Below, one piece after another: positions 34,950-46,422 of a DNA stretch of 64,000 nt. The position numbers and the translations under genes were made by a program. The notes under the pieces were generated by a model that was not told the origin of the DNA, searched no databases, and worked only from the letters and a program-made list of their open reading frames with translations. Source of the DNA: Ypsolopha sequella (taxonomy: Eukaryota > Arthropoda > Insecta > Lepidoptera > Ypsolophidae). The stretch spans positions 1,984,001-2,048,000 of the forward strand of contig OW204012.1 of the NCBI GenBank assembly GCA_934047225.1. Reading direction: 5' to 3'. Each line of letters starts with the position of its first letter. The stretch's first letter is position 1.

Positions 34950-35331
34950 GTAGCCATAAAGGGCGAAAAGGAATAAATTACGAGGACGATTTAAAACACG
35001 AGCGTAGCGAGTGATTTAAACGTAACCGAGTAATTTATTGCTCTTAGCCCGAGTATCATACTACGTTTTTCAATGCATAGTGTGAGGAAATAAAACAAAT
35101 ATAATCTTGTGAACTTTAAATTATGATTGGCTCAAAAGGACTATATCCAGAGCCGTTAAACTGTGGAAAAAAAAGTATAACATTTATGGTACATAGGAAA
35201 GGTTGCAGGTTAGCCAGCTTCTCGTAACAAATAAAAAATAATCATAATAAAGCCCTGGGGCAAAATAATCGACTTTCTATTCGGTTTTGATTCATAAAAA
35301 GTGGGCCTTTACGAGCACTTGCATTGAAAAA
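34950..35331 (+). mobile_element. 395-bp repeat AATAGTAGTTTATGCTAC, copy 2
   Basis: The 5' end is eroded; the rest is collinear with the other copies. Confidence 0.82.
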
Positions 35332-35519
35332 TCTAGAAAGTGACTGGTTTACGATTAAATTAATGATTACGAATAAGCTACTAACACTCCCCGTTGAATT
35401 GCGTTAAATTGTCGACACCCGGTGTAATATCACACTTTTGGCCTAACGCTGGGCGAACTTCGGCTTGATCTCCAGCTCTACAGTGAGATTAGTATCTTTA
35501 GTACTAATGGAGTACATAC

Positions 35520-35621
35520 CGTTTGCGGTACACCTGGCTGCGCAGGCTGCATGGGCTGTCCCTGCTGCTGACTGTACACCGCCGTCAACATTGAGAGAGA
35601 ATTCATCTGTTTGCCGATCAC
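35520..35621 (-). CDS. LMAN1: ERGIC-53 exon (Gln/Pro-rich stalk linker)
   Basis: The acceptor is GTATTTGCAG and the donor ACG/GTATGT; 34 codons in phase 0. It begins VIGKQMNSLSMLTAVYSQQQ followed by a Gln/Pro segment ending GVPQT. This is a variable, probably flexible part of the stalk. Confidence 0.9.
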
Positions 35622-35751
35622 CTGCAAATACACATACACAGAATTATAAACTCTCTACAAAATTGCCCCAATTGACACAATTAGCCCAGATGTACGTAAT
35701 TGCCCCAGTTAAATGTACATGATTGCCCCAATTGACACATAAGGCCTCGTT

Positions 35752-36190
35752 GTCCCAAACTACATAGTTGCCCCAGTTTACTCAATGCACATGATTGCCA
35801 CAAATCGCGCAACTGCGGGGTATACCATGAATGATGATCATTTTGTAAATTTAAGGGTCAGGTAAATTTAAGGGTCAGGTAAATTTAAGGGTTAGGTAAA
35901 TTTAAGGGTCAGGTAAATTTAAGGGTCAGGGTCAGCCGTCCCCTGTTAACTGACCTCGTCTACTTTCTTGTTGAGATCCTTCAGTATGTCGTGTGTTGTC
36001 CCAAACTACATAGTTGCCCCAGTTCACTCAATGCACATGATTGCCCCAAATCGCGCAACTGCAGGGTATACCATGAATTGATGATCATTTTGTAAATTTA
36101 AGGGTCTTGAATTCACTGTTCATGAGCAACAGCCGTCCCCTGTTAACTGACCTCGTCTACTTTCTTATTGAGATCCTTCAGTACGTCGTG
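35752..36190. repeat. About 245-bp tandem duplication that copied part of an ERGIC-53 exon
   Basis: Both copies begin TGTCCCAAACTACATAGTTG (35752 and 35999) and run through TTTGTAAATTTAAGGGTC into the exon donor side (GTTAACTGACCTCGTCTAC). The first copy also has a five-fold repeat of GGGTCAGGTAAATTTAA at about 35857-35935. The copied exon part has the donor but no acceptor. Confidence 0.85.
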
Positions 36191-36280
36191 TATCTGTCCC
36201 TGCCCTTGGAAGATCTGTCGCAGCTCACGTTGTCCGTCCGATTCGAACCAGTCGTCGAATTCGCCCTCCTTGTCGCGCAC
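36152..36280 (-). CDS. LMAN1: ERGIC-53 exon (stalk, FESDGQRELRQIF)
   Basis: The acceptor is CTCTGTCCGCAG and the donor GACGAG/GTCAGT; 43 codons in phase 0. It starts VRDKEGEFDDWFESDGQREL and contains QIFQGQGQIHDVLKDLNKKV. Its 3' part and donor are duplicated downstream in the intron at about 35930-35990, without an acceptor. Confidence 0.94.
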
Positions 36281-36470
36281 CTGCGGACAGAGAGAGACGA
36301 CGATATAATATAAAGTCTAGTTTACACATGTAGAGTAACTGGTAGAGTACCAGGGACAAAAACGTTACTAGCTTATTTTAAACAGTTACAGAATAATACT
36401 AAAGTAGTAGCTAGGAGAGTAGAGTAGAGCTAGTTACTCTACTTTTAACTAGCCCAAATGTACACCCTGC

Positions 36471-36895
36471 TTAAGAGGCTATGCGAATTTTATTTTTGTC
36501 ACTGTCACTCCAAGCAAAAAATCGCGCAGTGCGAGAGGGGCGGATTCAGGGCAAAAGGGAAAAAAGTTGGTTTTATATTTTTAATAAAAAAACTAGAATA
36601 GCTAGCAAAATTTCAAATATCAAATCTCTAGATATTGTTGAAACACACCTAATAAAATATGTTTGAGTTCTGTATATGGTTTCTATTCGTCAAACGAGGA
36701 GAAAATGTGTGTTTGAGGACCTCATTTCAACAATTATTTCTATCGAGGAAAATTTATCCAAACATGTTTTCCAATTTCAAAACCCTAGATTATATAGTCA
36801 AAATGCATATACCAGAAACTGATTATAATTTTCCGTGTAATTTCATGAAATACACAGGAAAGAAACACCCGTATTTTTTTCGCATATCGCCTTAA
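36471..36895 (+). mobile_element. TTAA-flanked MITE, copy 4
   Basis: Full-length 425-bp copy in the ERGIC-53 intron upstream of the exon at 36152-36280. Confidence 0.88.
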
Positions 36896-36911
36896 GGGGA
36901 AGCTATTCATG

Positions 36912-37239
36912 TTATTTTGTGTTTAGTATGTAAACAAAAATATCTCTTAATTCGGTTTGCCTTCCGACATAGGCCTCCTCCAACTCTCTCCATTGTTTTC
37001 TGTCTGCCGTTACTCTCATCCAAAGTGGTCCTAAGGTAATTTTTAGGTCATCCTCCCATCTTATTGCTTTACGACCTCGCCTCCTAGTGCTGCCCCTTGG
37101 GTACCATACTGTCACCAGTTTACTCCACTTTTCCTTCTTGCAGCAGAGCATATGACCTGACCACCGCCATTTAAGTTGGTCTATGCGTGACAATAAAGCC
37201 AATTCTGAAGGCTTTAATTTTAGTTTTAGTGCTGTCAAA
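36912..37239 (-). pseudogene. LINE ORF2 C-terminal fragment (RTE-like)
   Basis: Open for 108 codons on the - strand with the order RWSGHM, GRKAIRWEDDL, DRKQWRELEEAYV, then a stop. This is the end of an RTE/BovB-type endonuclease-reverse transcriptase. The endonuclease and RT core are missing. Its 5' and 3' ends are repeated in inverse orientation at 37313-37640. Confidence 0.75.
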
Positions 37240-37312
37240 ACTAAATTTTGTTTATTGTAAAATAGTCCTTAAATACTAGGGACAGAAGCTAAATTACTTT
37301 GGAATAATTTAA

Positions 37313-37645
37313 GTTTTGACAGCACTAAAACTAAAATTAAAGCCTTCAGAATCGGCTACAATATGTCAGTTAATTTAGTTTTGCGCCTGATGTCTTTACT
37401 TGTAACTTTGTCTATTAATTTTAAACCGATTGCGCCTGATGTCTTTACTTGTAACTTTGTCTATTAATTTTAAACCGATTGCGCCTGATGTCTTTACTTG
37501 TAACTTTGTCTATTAATTTTAAACCGATTGCGCCTGATGTCTTTACTTGTAACTTTGTCTATTAATTTTAAACCGATTGCGCCTGATGTCTTTACTTGTA
37601 ACTTTGTCTATTAATTTTAAACCGAATTAAGAGATATTTTATAAT
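37313..37645 (+). mobile_element. Shortened inverse copy of the neighbouring LINE end, carrying the 49-bp array
   Basis: It begins GACAGCACTAAAACTAAAAT (matching the start of the - strand fragment) and ends CCGAATTAAGAGATATTTT (matching its end). The coding part between is replaced by the 49-bp array. The two copies face each other across about 65 bp. Confidence 0.7.
37379..37624. repeat. 49-bp tandem array, five copies
   Basis: The unit starts TTGCGCCTGATGTCTTTACT and ends TTTTAAACCGA. It lies between sequences that match the two ends of the neighbouring inverted retrotransposon fragment, so it looks like a VNTR inside a shortened derivative of that element. Confidence 0.9.
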
Positions 37646-38039
37646 ATAAGTGAAGTTTATAGTCTTAAGATGTTTAACTTTCTTTTTAAAAAATACTTTC
37701 ATATAGTTTCTTTTTTTTTTATCTACAAATCTCATTTAAGACACAAGATGTAAAAAAAATGGAAAATTCGGAAATAAAGGCTTTATTATTTATTATTATG
37801 TAAACAAAAAAGGTTTTAATTTGGAAAACAAATATTGTTACATTTCAATCTTTGATCTTAATACTTCGGCCATTAGATACGCAATTACTTGCATTTCCCT
37901 GCATCCAATAAAATCGCAAAGGTAATAAAACTGATGTAAATATCATTTCATTTGCTTTATATTAGGTTTTGAACAGGTATGGTTGCAGAACTATTTCCTG
38001 CATTTTTACCTGAACCTTTGTATTGTACCTATGTTATGA

Positions 38040-38345
38040 AGTTTTGTTGAACTAAATTTACTGGCACTGGTTTCGAAAAATATTTGAAAAACAAAAAAAT
38101 CTCCGAAGCTGGTGGACCGAAAAATATGAAAAAAATTACGATTATTGGCCATAGCTGGCCCATTAAAGAAAAACTATAGCGATTTAAAAAAAGTTGAACA
38201 CAAATGAGACATATATATTTTTTTAATAAATATAAAAATACAACATGGGTATTAAATTAAAGGTATTATAAAGCTGATTGTAAAATATATAGCTTGGCTA
38301 TATTTACTTGCATCTATTTCGAGAAATCCTCGAAAAATCAAATAG
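38040..38345 (+). mobile_element. Interspersed repeat ending CACTTGGCCGGTTTT, partial copy
   Basis: It shares TTACTGGCACTGGTTTCGAA and GGTGGACCGAAAAATATGAA blocks with the two longer copies and is truncated at both ends. Confidence 0.55.
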
Positions 38346-38981
38346 TAGATTATGCACTAAGGGAATAAAGCAGTGTCTTACGTCACGGGCGGCATATTGA
38401 ACCCTGAGCGTAACGAGGGACTCTAGAGTTAATAGAGTTATATAGAGTCCTGAGTAAAGCGAGGGGTTCAAGCTGCCCAGGACAAAGACAGGCTTTATTA
38501 CAGAGGAGCATACTCTACTTTTCACACCTTCTGCGAGACAATAAAAAGCTCGACATTTTTTATCAACATTAATAATTCAATAAAATTCACTGACAATCAC
38601 AGCACCAAACACCGTCTTTTGTTTCACATTCTTTGTAAACGCTTTTTTTCTTTTTGTTGAATTCTGCTTATGGCGGCCAGTTCGATTTTCGAACAAAACT
38701 CTTTACAATCCCATATAGGCATTTGTTTTCCACGAGTTTCCACACGAATTTGACGTTCCAAATTTAAATCACTTTGATCCCTAGGGATTTTCATATAACT
38801 TTATATCCCTTGAGATATAATGCGTTACTTTACGTTGAGGTTGCATGATAAGTAATTGGCCATTGTCGAGCAGGTGGTGTGAAAAAATAATTATGTCCCC
38901 CCATGAAGTGAGGAGCCGCCATAAAATCTCGAAAACACAATCAGCGCCATCTGTGTCGGTGTCACGAAACTAGTAGCTCAC

Positions 38982-39094
38982 CTCGTCAGGATGCTGGTCT
39001 TTCCACTCTTGCTTCTGCATGTCCAACTTCTGCTGGTACTGCTGGTACTCTTGCGACAGCTTCTGTTGCTCGTCCGTGCTGATCTGTTGACCAC
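38982..39094 (-). CDS. LMAN1: ERGIC-53 exon (start of helical stalk)
   Basis: The acceptor is CCCTCACAG and the donor GACGAG/GTGAGC. It reads GQQISTDEQQKLSQEYQQYQ and ends WKDQHPDE. The Gln/Glu/Lys-rich sequence is the start of the coiled-coil stalk, known in the family for hexamer formation. The first Gly codon is split with the preceding lectin exon. Confidence 0.93.
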
Positions 39095-39204
39095 CTGTGA
39101 GGGGCCCGAGGGAGAGGATGTTAGTTTACTTGTTGTACCGATAGAGGCCGCCACTTGACGAAACATTCCCGCGCAAATGAGAATTAAATTTTACTTCCTT
39201 ATAC

Positions 39205-39512
39205 CAAAGATTTCAAAGGTTTAGATGAGCCCTGGCACCTAGAATCTATTGCATTGTTTTTGAATGTGTTTTGAATGTGAAATGTCACAATCTTGGCTTT
39301 ATTCGTATTTCTTGAAATGTTATTGCACTTTAAAAATGCACACGACGGCATATTGAGACCCTTTTCTCGTAAAATTTCACTAAAGCGTCCAACTATCACT
39401 GATTTCAGATGAGCACTGATTCCAAACGTGTGAGCGTCAATCATTTAAAGGTGAAAACATTTTGGTGCTGTCATAGTACGGTAAGGGCTTATCTTTACTT
39501 TTGAAATCTTTG
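39205..39512. mobile_element. MITE with CAAAGATTTC ends, copy 2
   Basis: Same ends and body (TCTATTGCATTGTTTTTGAA, GTAAGGGCTTATCTTTACTT). Confidence 0.77.
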
Positions 39513-39885
39513 GCTTATACTAGAATTTATATTATGTTCTTAAAGCATTAAATAAATGTGATTTATGGTACTATGCGACCATAGTTTAATATAAATTATT
39601 TATATAAGAAGGGTTTTTTACAAAAACAACGTAAACACAGGTTGTTTTTGTAAAAAAAAGTCATATCATAAAAGAAATGCATATAAAAAGTGATTTTATT
39701 TTATACAAAAACAACGTAAGTTTGCTGCATATATTTGCATATTATTAAATAACTAGAATATGAAAACTTTAATTAACTACGTAATTAGTTACGTTCTATT
39801 GAGATTAACATAATATCCTATCTTTCCTTCAAATTCTCTACAGAAAACGCCAATTTCATATGTAAAGATCTAATATATAGGGTGC

Positions 39886-40318
39886 TTGGTAATTCGACCT
39901 ATTTCTTGAAAGGGGTTATACTAGAGATCATTTCCAACAAATTAAGTCCTATCAACTAGGTGTCGAAAATGAATGGTCTCCGAGCTACGAAGTTTTTTAT
40001 ATTATTTTTCAAACTCTCAGACTAATAACCAAAAATAAATAATTTAAAATAACTATTTCTCTCTCAGCACTTATTTATTATATTTCTGATAAGTGATCAT
40101 TTATAAAAAAAATACATGCCCTGAATTCCCCTAATCTCAGAATTTTGGTCTTAAGTGGAAAGAAAACCTTTTATATTTTGTAATTTTTGAAATAACGACG
40201 TGTTTTACTTGAAAAAAATGTATCATTTGCGACCCCTAGTTGATAGGCATTATTTGTTGGAAAAGATCCCTAGTATAACCCCTTTAAAGGAATAGGTCGA
40301 ATTACCAAGCATCCTGTA
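39886..40318. mobile_element. MITE with GTGCTTGGTAATTCGACC ends
   Basis: Inverted ends of about 90 bp (GGTGCTTGGTAATTCGACCT, AAAGGGGTTATACTAG). TA-type flanks. Single copy here. Confidence 0.8.
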
Positions 40319-40558
40319 TAATACGACATAGATGAGTAAACGCATCTTATTTTAGAGTCAGCATACAAATTCGTCTCTTTGGTATAATTTTGTATGAAGT
40401 AAGCTTGACAGGCTAATCCAGACTACTTTTTTTGCATGCAGTACTCAAGTGTGCGACTAAAGACAGATATACTGTACGAGTGAGAGGGGATGATTATGAG
40501 CGCCATTTTAGATACCTTTCTCTAATTGCACGGGTTATAGCAGAAAATTAGTAATAAA

Positions 40559-41073
40559 TATGTGAGTGGTTGACCAAAAAGGGAACTCAAGGGAAAATAA
40601 TTGATTTCGAGTTAATCGCGTTTGAAGTTTGAAGTAAAAACAAAAACTAGTGTGCGCTGTTTGTAGTAAGGTGTAATTTCTACAAAACTTTCTCGGCTCA
40701 CAAAAAAAAATACTACGGCACTTAAAAATATACTGGTTAGACCAAAACAAAGCTAAAAGACCATAGATTCAAAAATTCCAAAAATAAAAAAAAACGTTTC
40801 CAATCCCTCCAGCCCCCTATTCTGTATCTTTAGTTGCCAACTGAACGAAGTGGCTATCATCAAAAACATAGATAAAAACTGAAAATTCAAAATTGCCTTT
40901 AGTGGGTATTGAACTATTAACAATCTGTGTCGTCACTTCAAGTGCTAACATACCCTTAGACAATCGGAATTCGATAGTATATCTATGTTTTTGATGATAG
41001 ACACCCAGTCCAGAAGGCAACTAGAGATACATAATAGGCCGGCAGGTCCCTTTTTGGTCAACCACTCACATAT
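40559..41073. mobile_element. Element with 27-bp inverted ends GTGAGTGGTTGACC
   Basis: The left end ATATGTGAGTGGTTGACCAA is inverted at 41047-41073. About half of it is the nested MITE. Confidence 0.7.
40813..41040. mobile_element. Foldback MITE CTATTCTGTATCTTTAGTTGCC, copy 4
   Basis: Nested in the element 40559-41073, whose ends are ATATGTGAGTGGTTGACC. Confidence 0.8.
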
Positions 41074-41191
41074 GTATAATGTTAATTTAAATTGCATGTA
41101 ACACTCACCAGTATGTTTACCTGCAACATGTTCTAGTCAATAAATGTTGCTATAAACAAGTCATTGAGTCTTTCTGAATAAAGTTTTACAT

Positions 41192-41791
41192 ACAGTGTGT
41201 CCCTCGTACAAGTGCACATCCGAAAGTGGGTGAAACTAGATCTAAATATATCGACAAAAACAAAGAAAAAAAAATTTTTTTGAACATTCTTTTTTAATCT
41301 TGAAAAAATACTCCAGCTGGGTATCTTAATATGGGACGCGAGCGCAGTGCCTTTGGTTAACCGCTCGTAGAAAATATTATATGAAAGATAATGGAATAGG
41401 CAATGATAAATAGGAATAAAAGTATAGTGAAACGGGGACATTATTTTGAAAAAATTGACTTTTACTGAAAAAAAAAGACGGAAAAATTAAAGAAATAATC
41501 TTTTAGGATATTATTTTTATGAAAATGGTAGTTGATTATGTTTTGTTTTTGATTTAGTATGCAACGTCTATTCTTAAGGATTATAACAGTTTTATTTCAT
41601 TGCATTACTCGCGATAGATCAAAAGTTATGACATTTTATACATAGTCTCCAAAGTTAGCAAAAAATATATATATATAACGTAAATTTAAAAACAAAGATT
41701 TTCTAAAAAAAAAAATGTCAAATTTTTGTCGATAAAAAAAGGTCTAGTTTCACTCCTTTTCGGATGTGCACTTGTACGAGGGCCACACTGT
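41192..41791. mobile_element. 600-bp MITE with CCCTCGTACAAGTGCACATC ends
   Basis: Ends ACAGTGTGTCCCTCGTACAA, inverted at the right; TA on both sides. The body is AT-rich without an ORF. Confidence 0.8.
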
Positions 41792-42030
41792 ATATCACTT
41801 GTTCAGAATGAGGCCATCTGTTATTTGAAAAATATCAATTTGAAAATTCCCAAGAAGTTTATAACTAAACTAGCGTGCTAACCTCTATTGAAAAGCGCAC
41901 GCTAAAAACGCGCTGTTGTGGGATGACTCTTTCTCTTTTTCTTATAAAACGTTATAATTCTCTTCGGAGTTTTTAATAATTAGCTTTTATTTGTATTTCG
42001 AATAAAACATATATGTTACAGTCAGAACTA

Positions 42031-42613
42031 GGGAATGCAATCTCTGTATACCGAGATCTCGCACATATATTGCAAGATCAATCACGCATCGTTATCAGTG
42101 CGAGATCTGTCTCTGTTGAAAATCAACATCATTTTGTTGAAATTGATGACTACAAACATGGAATTAGAACCTTGTCCGCGGATGGGCTAGCCTATAGGCT
42201 ATATAAAGTAAAAACACACGTTATTATTAAATAAAATCATATACTCTACTCTACTGTTCACACTAAACAAATTTACCAAAAATTATAACATAGCAAATGA
42301 AAAAAAAAAAACACATGCCCATACAACATTTACAGTTGGTTTTTAAAGTTATTATGGAAAAAAAATCATTTGCGCTGGTATTTTTCTTTGGGAAAGTTTT
42401 TGAGTATGATCAGTAGAATAATATAATTAACTATTATAAGTGTGTTTAAATACATCCCTTTAATTGGATTGATATAACCAGTAGTAGAAACAATATTTTT
42501 TCGAAAGAATTTTCATTAGTGAAAGATCTCGCTAATACCGAGATCTTGCGAGATTGGTTTTTTTTAATCTTGCAAATACCGAGATTGACATTTAGGTGCA
42601 AGATTGCATTCTC
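42031..42613 (-). mobile_element. MITE with GGGAATGCAATCTTG ends, copy 2
   Basis: The same element in reverse orientation, with the shared inner segment TTGTTGAAATTGATGACTAC. Confidence 0.8.
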
Positions 42614-42801
42614 TAGTCAGAACTAATAGTCGGTCAAAACTAGTTTTGACTGCGAAATTCAGTGAAAACTTGTTTTAATTGAAAACTATTTCTGGGTTGT
42701 CATAAAAAAAATAATCACAAAGGTTATGTATACTCATCATACCTAACCTTCTAACCTAACCTGTATGTAGCGGCTCTCTTCTGCGCTGCACTACTTCCGA
42801 A

Positions 42802-43195
42802 AATAGTAGTTTATGCTACAAGGGCGCAAAGGAATAAATTACGAGGACGATTTAAAACACGAGCGTAGCGAGTGTTTTAAACGTAACCGAGTAATTTATT
42901 GCTCTTACGCCCGTGTATCATACTACGTTTTTCAATGCATAGTGTGAGGAAATGAAAACAAATATAATCTTGTGAACTTTAAATTATGATTGGCTCAAAA
43001 GGATTGTATCCAGAGCCGTTAAACAGTGGAAAAAAAGTATTACATCTATGGTACACAGGAAAGGCTGCAGGTTAGCCAACCATTGCAAACAAATAAAAAA
43101 TAATAATAATAATAAAGCCCTAGGGTAAAATAATCGACTTTCTGTTCAGTTTTGACGCATAAAAAGTGGGCCTTTACGAGCACTTGCATTGAAAA
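42802..43195 (+). mobile_element. 395-bp repeat AATAGTAGTTTATGCTAC, copy 3
   Basis: Full length. Confidence 0.87.
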
Positions 43196-43766
43196 CTAAC
43201 ATTGACTACTCCAAACTAGTATTAACTGAGGACGTCTGGCAAAATTGGTTTTGATTGATTTTCGCGGTCAGAATTGGTTTTGAACGGTTGTGACATTTGA
43301 CTGTGACATATACACTTATAAGTATGAAAACATAATAAAAAAAAAACAGATTTATTGATATAGCGTGTGTGAGTATGTGCATTTCTTCCAAGAGGACTGC
43401 CCAGAGTGGGGAAATCTTCATGGAAGAATGGTTAAAAAGCAGTGGCGAAGGCTCCATAGAAGCCAAATCCCACCGGCTTACCTTTCAGAAATACCTCCCA
43501 ACTACAACCAACCAATCCACCATTGATTATTTTAACGAACAATTATTTTTTACTTTAAAAAACGCCTGCGCGAAACGAAAAGTAAATCTTCCGTTCACAT
43601 TATTTCAACTCATTATGGCGCGCAGCGTTATGTTTGCACACAATTGTGAGGTTAGGCCTGTCCATTTTAGCTAACCTTGCAACGTTGCACTATTGGGCAG
43701 GCTCCCGTATGGCAACATCGCAATTCGGTCGCATCTATCGGGTAAAAGCGTAAATAATAGGCTGAT

Positions 43767-44753
43767 ACAGTGCGCGCCAATCTTTTAGTCGCCTCTGAAT
43801 GAGTTACGAGTGCAAGCTTGCGCAGGTACAGTCAAGGAAACAATAATATCAACAGTTGATTATTAAATGTTTACTATAAGTGGGAAGGTGTACTTGTTGT
43901 ACCTACCTATTTAATTATTTATAAAATAATATATAAAATCTTAACATATAAATAAAACGCATTAATATAAACACCATTTTCCTACATTGTCACCTTAAAA
44001 CGCTATAACGTCCGCGAGGCATAACAACAATAAACTTTAACAAACTAAATCAACAAAATAAGAAATAAAGGCAACAAAAACAATAACAAACAGATTCAAC
44101 GATAAACTTAACGAATCATAGAATTTTTCCTCGAAAGTACTTTTCATGCAACGCGCGCGTGTGTAGTGTACGGACGTAGCACTAACACTAACGCATAGTG
44201 TTGACACCAGGGCTGCCAGATCCAATTGAGTATTGCGCACTAACTCCGCTGTAAAAAAGCGCTAGATTCCGCTAAACATAACTTTTTATAAAAAGCGCTA
44301 GAAGAAGCGCTACTTTTATGTTGTATATTGGTGGCCATATTATTAAGATGATTGTAATTGATTGGCTTTTTAAAAAAATACGTCATTTATAGAGCCGTAA
44401 TGAATTTTTAAAAGAAGATAAAGTAATTTTATACTTAATTAAATCAATGCAAGTAGAATTACCATGACTAAAACAACACTCATTCCGAAATAGCGCTAGA
44501 TTTTTCGCTGGGCGCTAAAAACGAATTTTGAGCGCTAAGTGGTCAAAAAAAGCGTTAGATCTGGCGCAAAATGCGCTGATCTGGCAGCACTGGTTGACAC
44601 CTGCTAAATGGCGAGCGGGGGGTGTGGTGCGGCACGCAGGCGGGTGTGCTCCGCGCCCTCGCTCCTGTAACGTCCCCCTGACACCGTAAAACGGCTATTG
44701 CGTCGCCTCTTGCGGCTATCTTCAGAGGCGACTAAAAGTATGGCGCGCACTGT
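43767..44753. mobile_element. 987-bp element with 31-bp inverted ends
   Basis: Ends ACAGTGCGCGCCAATCTTTT and inverted ACAGTGCGCGCCATACTTTT. No transposase found. A hAT-like MITE is nested at 44208-44592. Confidence 0.8.
44208..44592. mobile_element. hAT-like MITE nested in the 987-bp element
   Basis: Ends CAGGGCTGCCAGATC and GATCTGGCAGCACTG, with a perfect 8-bp target duplication GTTGACAC at 44200-44207 and 44593-44600. Internal GCGCTAGA / TCTAGCGC runs. Confidence 0.85.
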
Positions 44754-44866
44754 ACCGATCGGGTTAAGTTAATTGGCGCTTGTAGCACGTGTTTTTTTTT
44801 TTTGGGTCGGTTTACCAACTTCATATTTGCACCCCTCACCACTGATAGATAGTACGTGTTGTTTAC

Positions 44867-45028
44867 CTTGTTGCTGCGCGTGCAGCGATGTTGTGAGCAG
44901 GTGTATGACGTCATGGTCGTCGGCGAGTCCGCCGGTAGCAGCGGACACCCCGAGGTGCCCCCCCCGCGGCAACTGCACGTTCTCCGCACGGAAACACAGC
45001 TCGTAGTCTGCCTCGTTGTTCGTCATAC
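44867..45028 (-). CDS. LMAN1: ERGIC-53 exon (end of lectin domain)
   Basis: The acceptor is GTCCCCAG and the donor CAAG/GTAAAC. It contains NNEADYELCFRAEN with the second disulfide Cys, and GVSAATGGLADDHDVIHLLT, the signature end of L-type lectins whose GGL motif contacts the sugar. It ends in a short Gln run that joins the stalk. Confidence 0.97.
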
Positions 45029-45127
45029 CTGGGGACGGCGAATAAATAATATACAGGGTGTTCAGATGATGTCGCGAAAGCCGAAAACTGGCGATAGTAC
45101 TAAAAAAAAATTAAGAAATCAAAATTG

Positions 45128-45352
45128 CTTCGTACAATAACTATAACTTTGGAGGATAGGCGTACACTTTTTGACAAGATGTTTGTACACAATATATGTA
45201 ATAATAATCTTGACTACTCAGAATTAGCAACCCTAATGATGAAACTACGTGCACCATTTAAAAGGACTAGACATACAACATTGTTTCATGTACCTGCAGC
45301 CCACACAAATTCATACCTATCGCGGCTGCTGGGTGGTACCACTGTCTAGTAA
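45128..45352 (+). pseudogene. LINE reverse-transcriptase C-terminal fragment
   Basis: The + frame reads LEDRRTLFDKMFVHNICNNN, then FKRTRHTTLFHVPAAHTNSY, then a stop. The 'rule' LExRR...LF...R...H...F is typical of jockey/CR1-type ORF2 ends. 5'-truncated. Confidence 0.6.
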
Positions 45353-45487
45353 TAATTTCTTTAAATAAATGATAATGAATGAATGAATTTGAATGAAAAT
45401 TAAATTTAGATAAATTGTAAATAAACCTTTTTTACTTTTTTCTTTTTTGTAAATAACTTATATGTCATATTAATTAATTGTCAGATT

Positions 45488-45531
45488 CTCAACTGATGCC
45501 GGGCTCAGTGGGGCCCGAAATATATCTTGAG
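45488..45531 (+). ncRNA. Hammerhead-like motif with long stem II
   Basis: Stem I CTCAA/TTGAG (5 bp), core CTGATGC (A9 replaced by C), one extra C, stem II GGGCTC/GGGCCC with loop AGTG, GAAA 45517-45520, TATA, then TC with predicted cleavage after 45526. Antisense to ERGIC-53. Confidence 0.55.
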
Positions 45532-45559
45532 TTAAATTATTATTTTTACCTTTTTATTA

Positions 45560-46028
45560 TTAGTTTTTAATAAACCAAAACTACAGTAAAAATCTTATAA
45601 AAAAGAGACAAATATATATTGAGCAAAAAATTCCATGATTTTTAGGGCTCAGTGGCTTTACAATACCTCCTTCTCATCTATCGATCTATTTTATGGATCA
45701 GAAGCTAGTTTTAAGAGGGAAGTAATAAGCAAGATACTTAATAAATAGATATATAATAAGAATGTGACTGCACACTATATTCGTAACAAATAATTATCAA
45801 CATTCCTCTATCCTAGTTCCCTACCCTACCATACACACACACACTTACTTTTACTCTGACATCCTACACCGCTAACCTTTCAATATTACTACTTTTCTTA
45901 TATATAAATGTATGTATTTTTTCCTCTTGGGCTTTGAAGTTCGTTTTAAATGTATTACATAAAATATTGTATAAAATGCAAAACCGTAATTGTCATAAGT
46001 TTTGATGTTATTAGCTACGATTATAAAT
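45560..46028. other. No gene seen
   Basis: ERGIC-53 intron, AT-rich, with an ACACAC run near 45833. Confidence 0.5.
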
Positions 46029-46422
46029 GTTTTCAATGCATGTGCTCGTAAAGGCCCACTTTTTATGCATCAAAACCGAACAAAAAGTCGATTATTTTGC
46101 CCTAGGGCTTTATTATTATTATTTTTTTAATTTGCTTACAATGGTTGGCTAACCTGCAGCCTTTGCTGTGTACCATAGACGTTATACTTTTTTTCCACTG
46201 TTTAACGGCTCTGGATACAGTCCTTTTGAGCCAATTATAATTTAAAGTTCACAAGATTATATTTGTTTTCATTTCCTCACACTATGCATTGAAAAATGTA
46301 GTATGATACACGGGCGTAAAAGCAATAAATTACTCGGTTACGTTTAAAACACTCGCTACGCTCGTGTTTTAAATCGTCCTCGTAATGTATTCCTTTTCGC
46401 CCTAGTAGCATAAACTACTATT
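46029..46422 (-). mobile_element. 395-bp repeat AATAGTAGTTTATGCTAC, copy 4
   Basis: Full length, reverse orientation. Confidence 0.87.
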
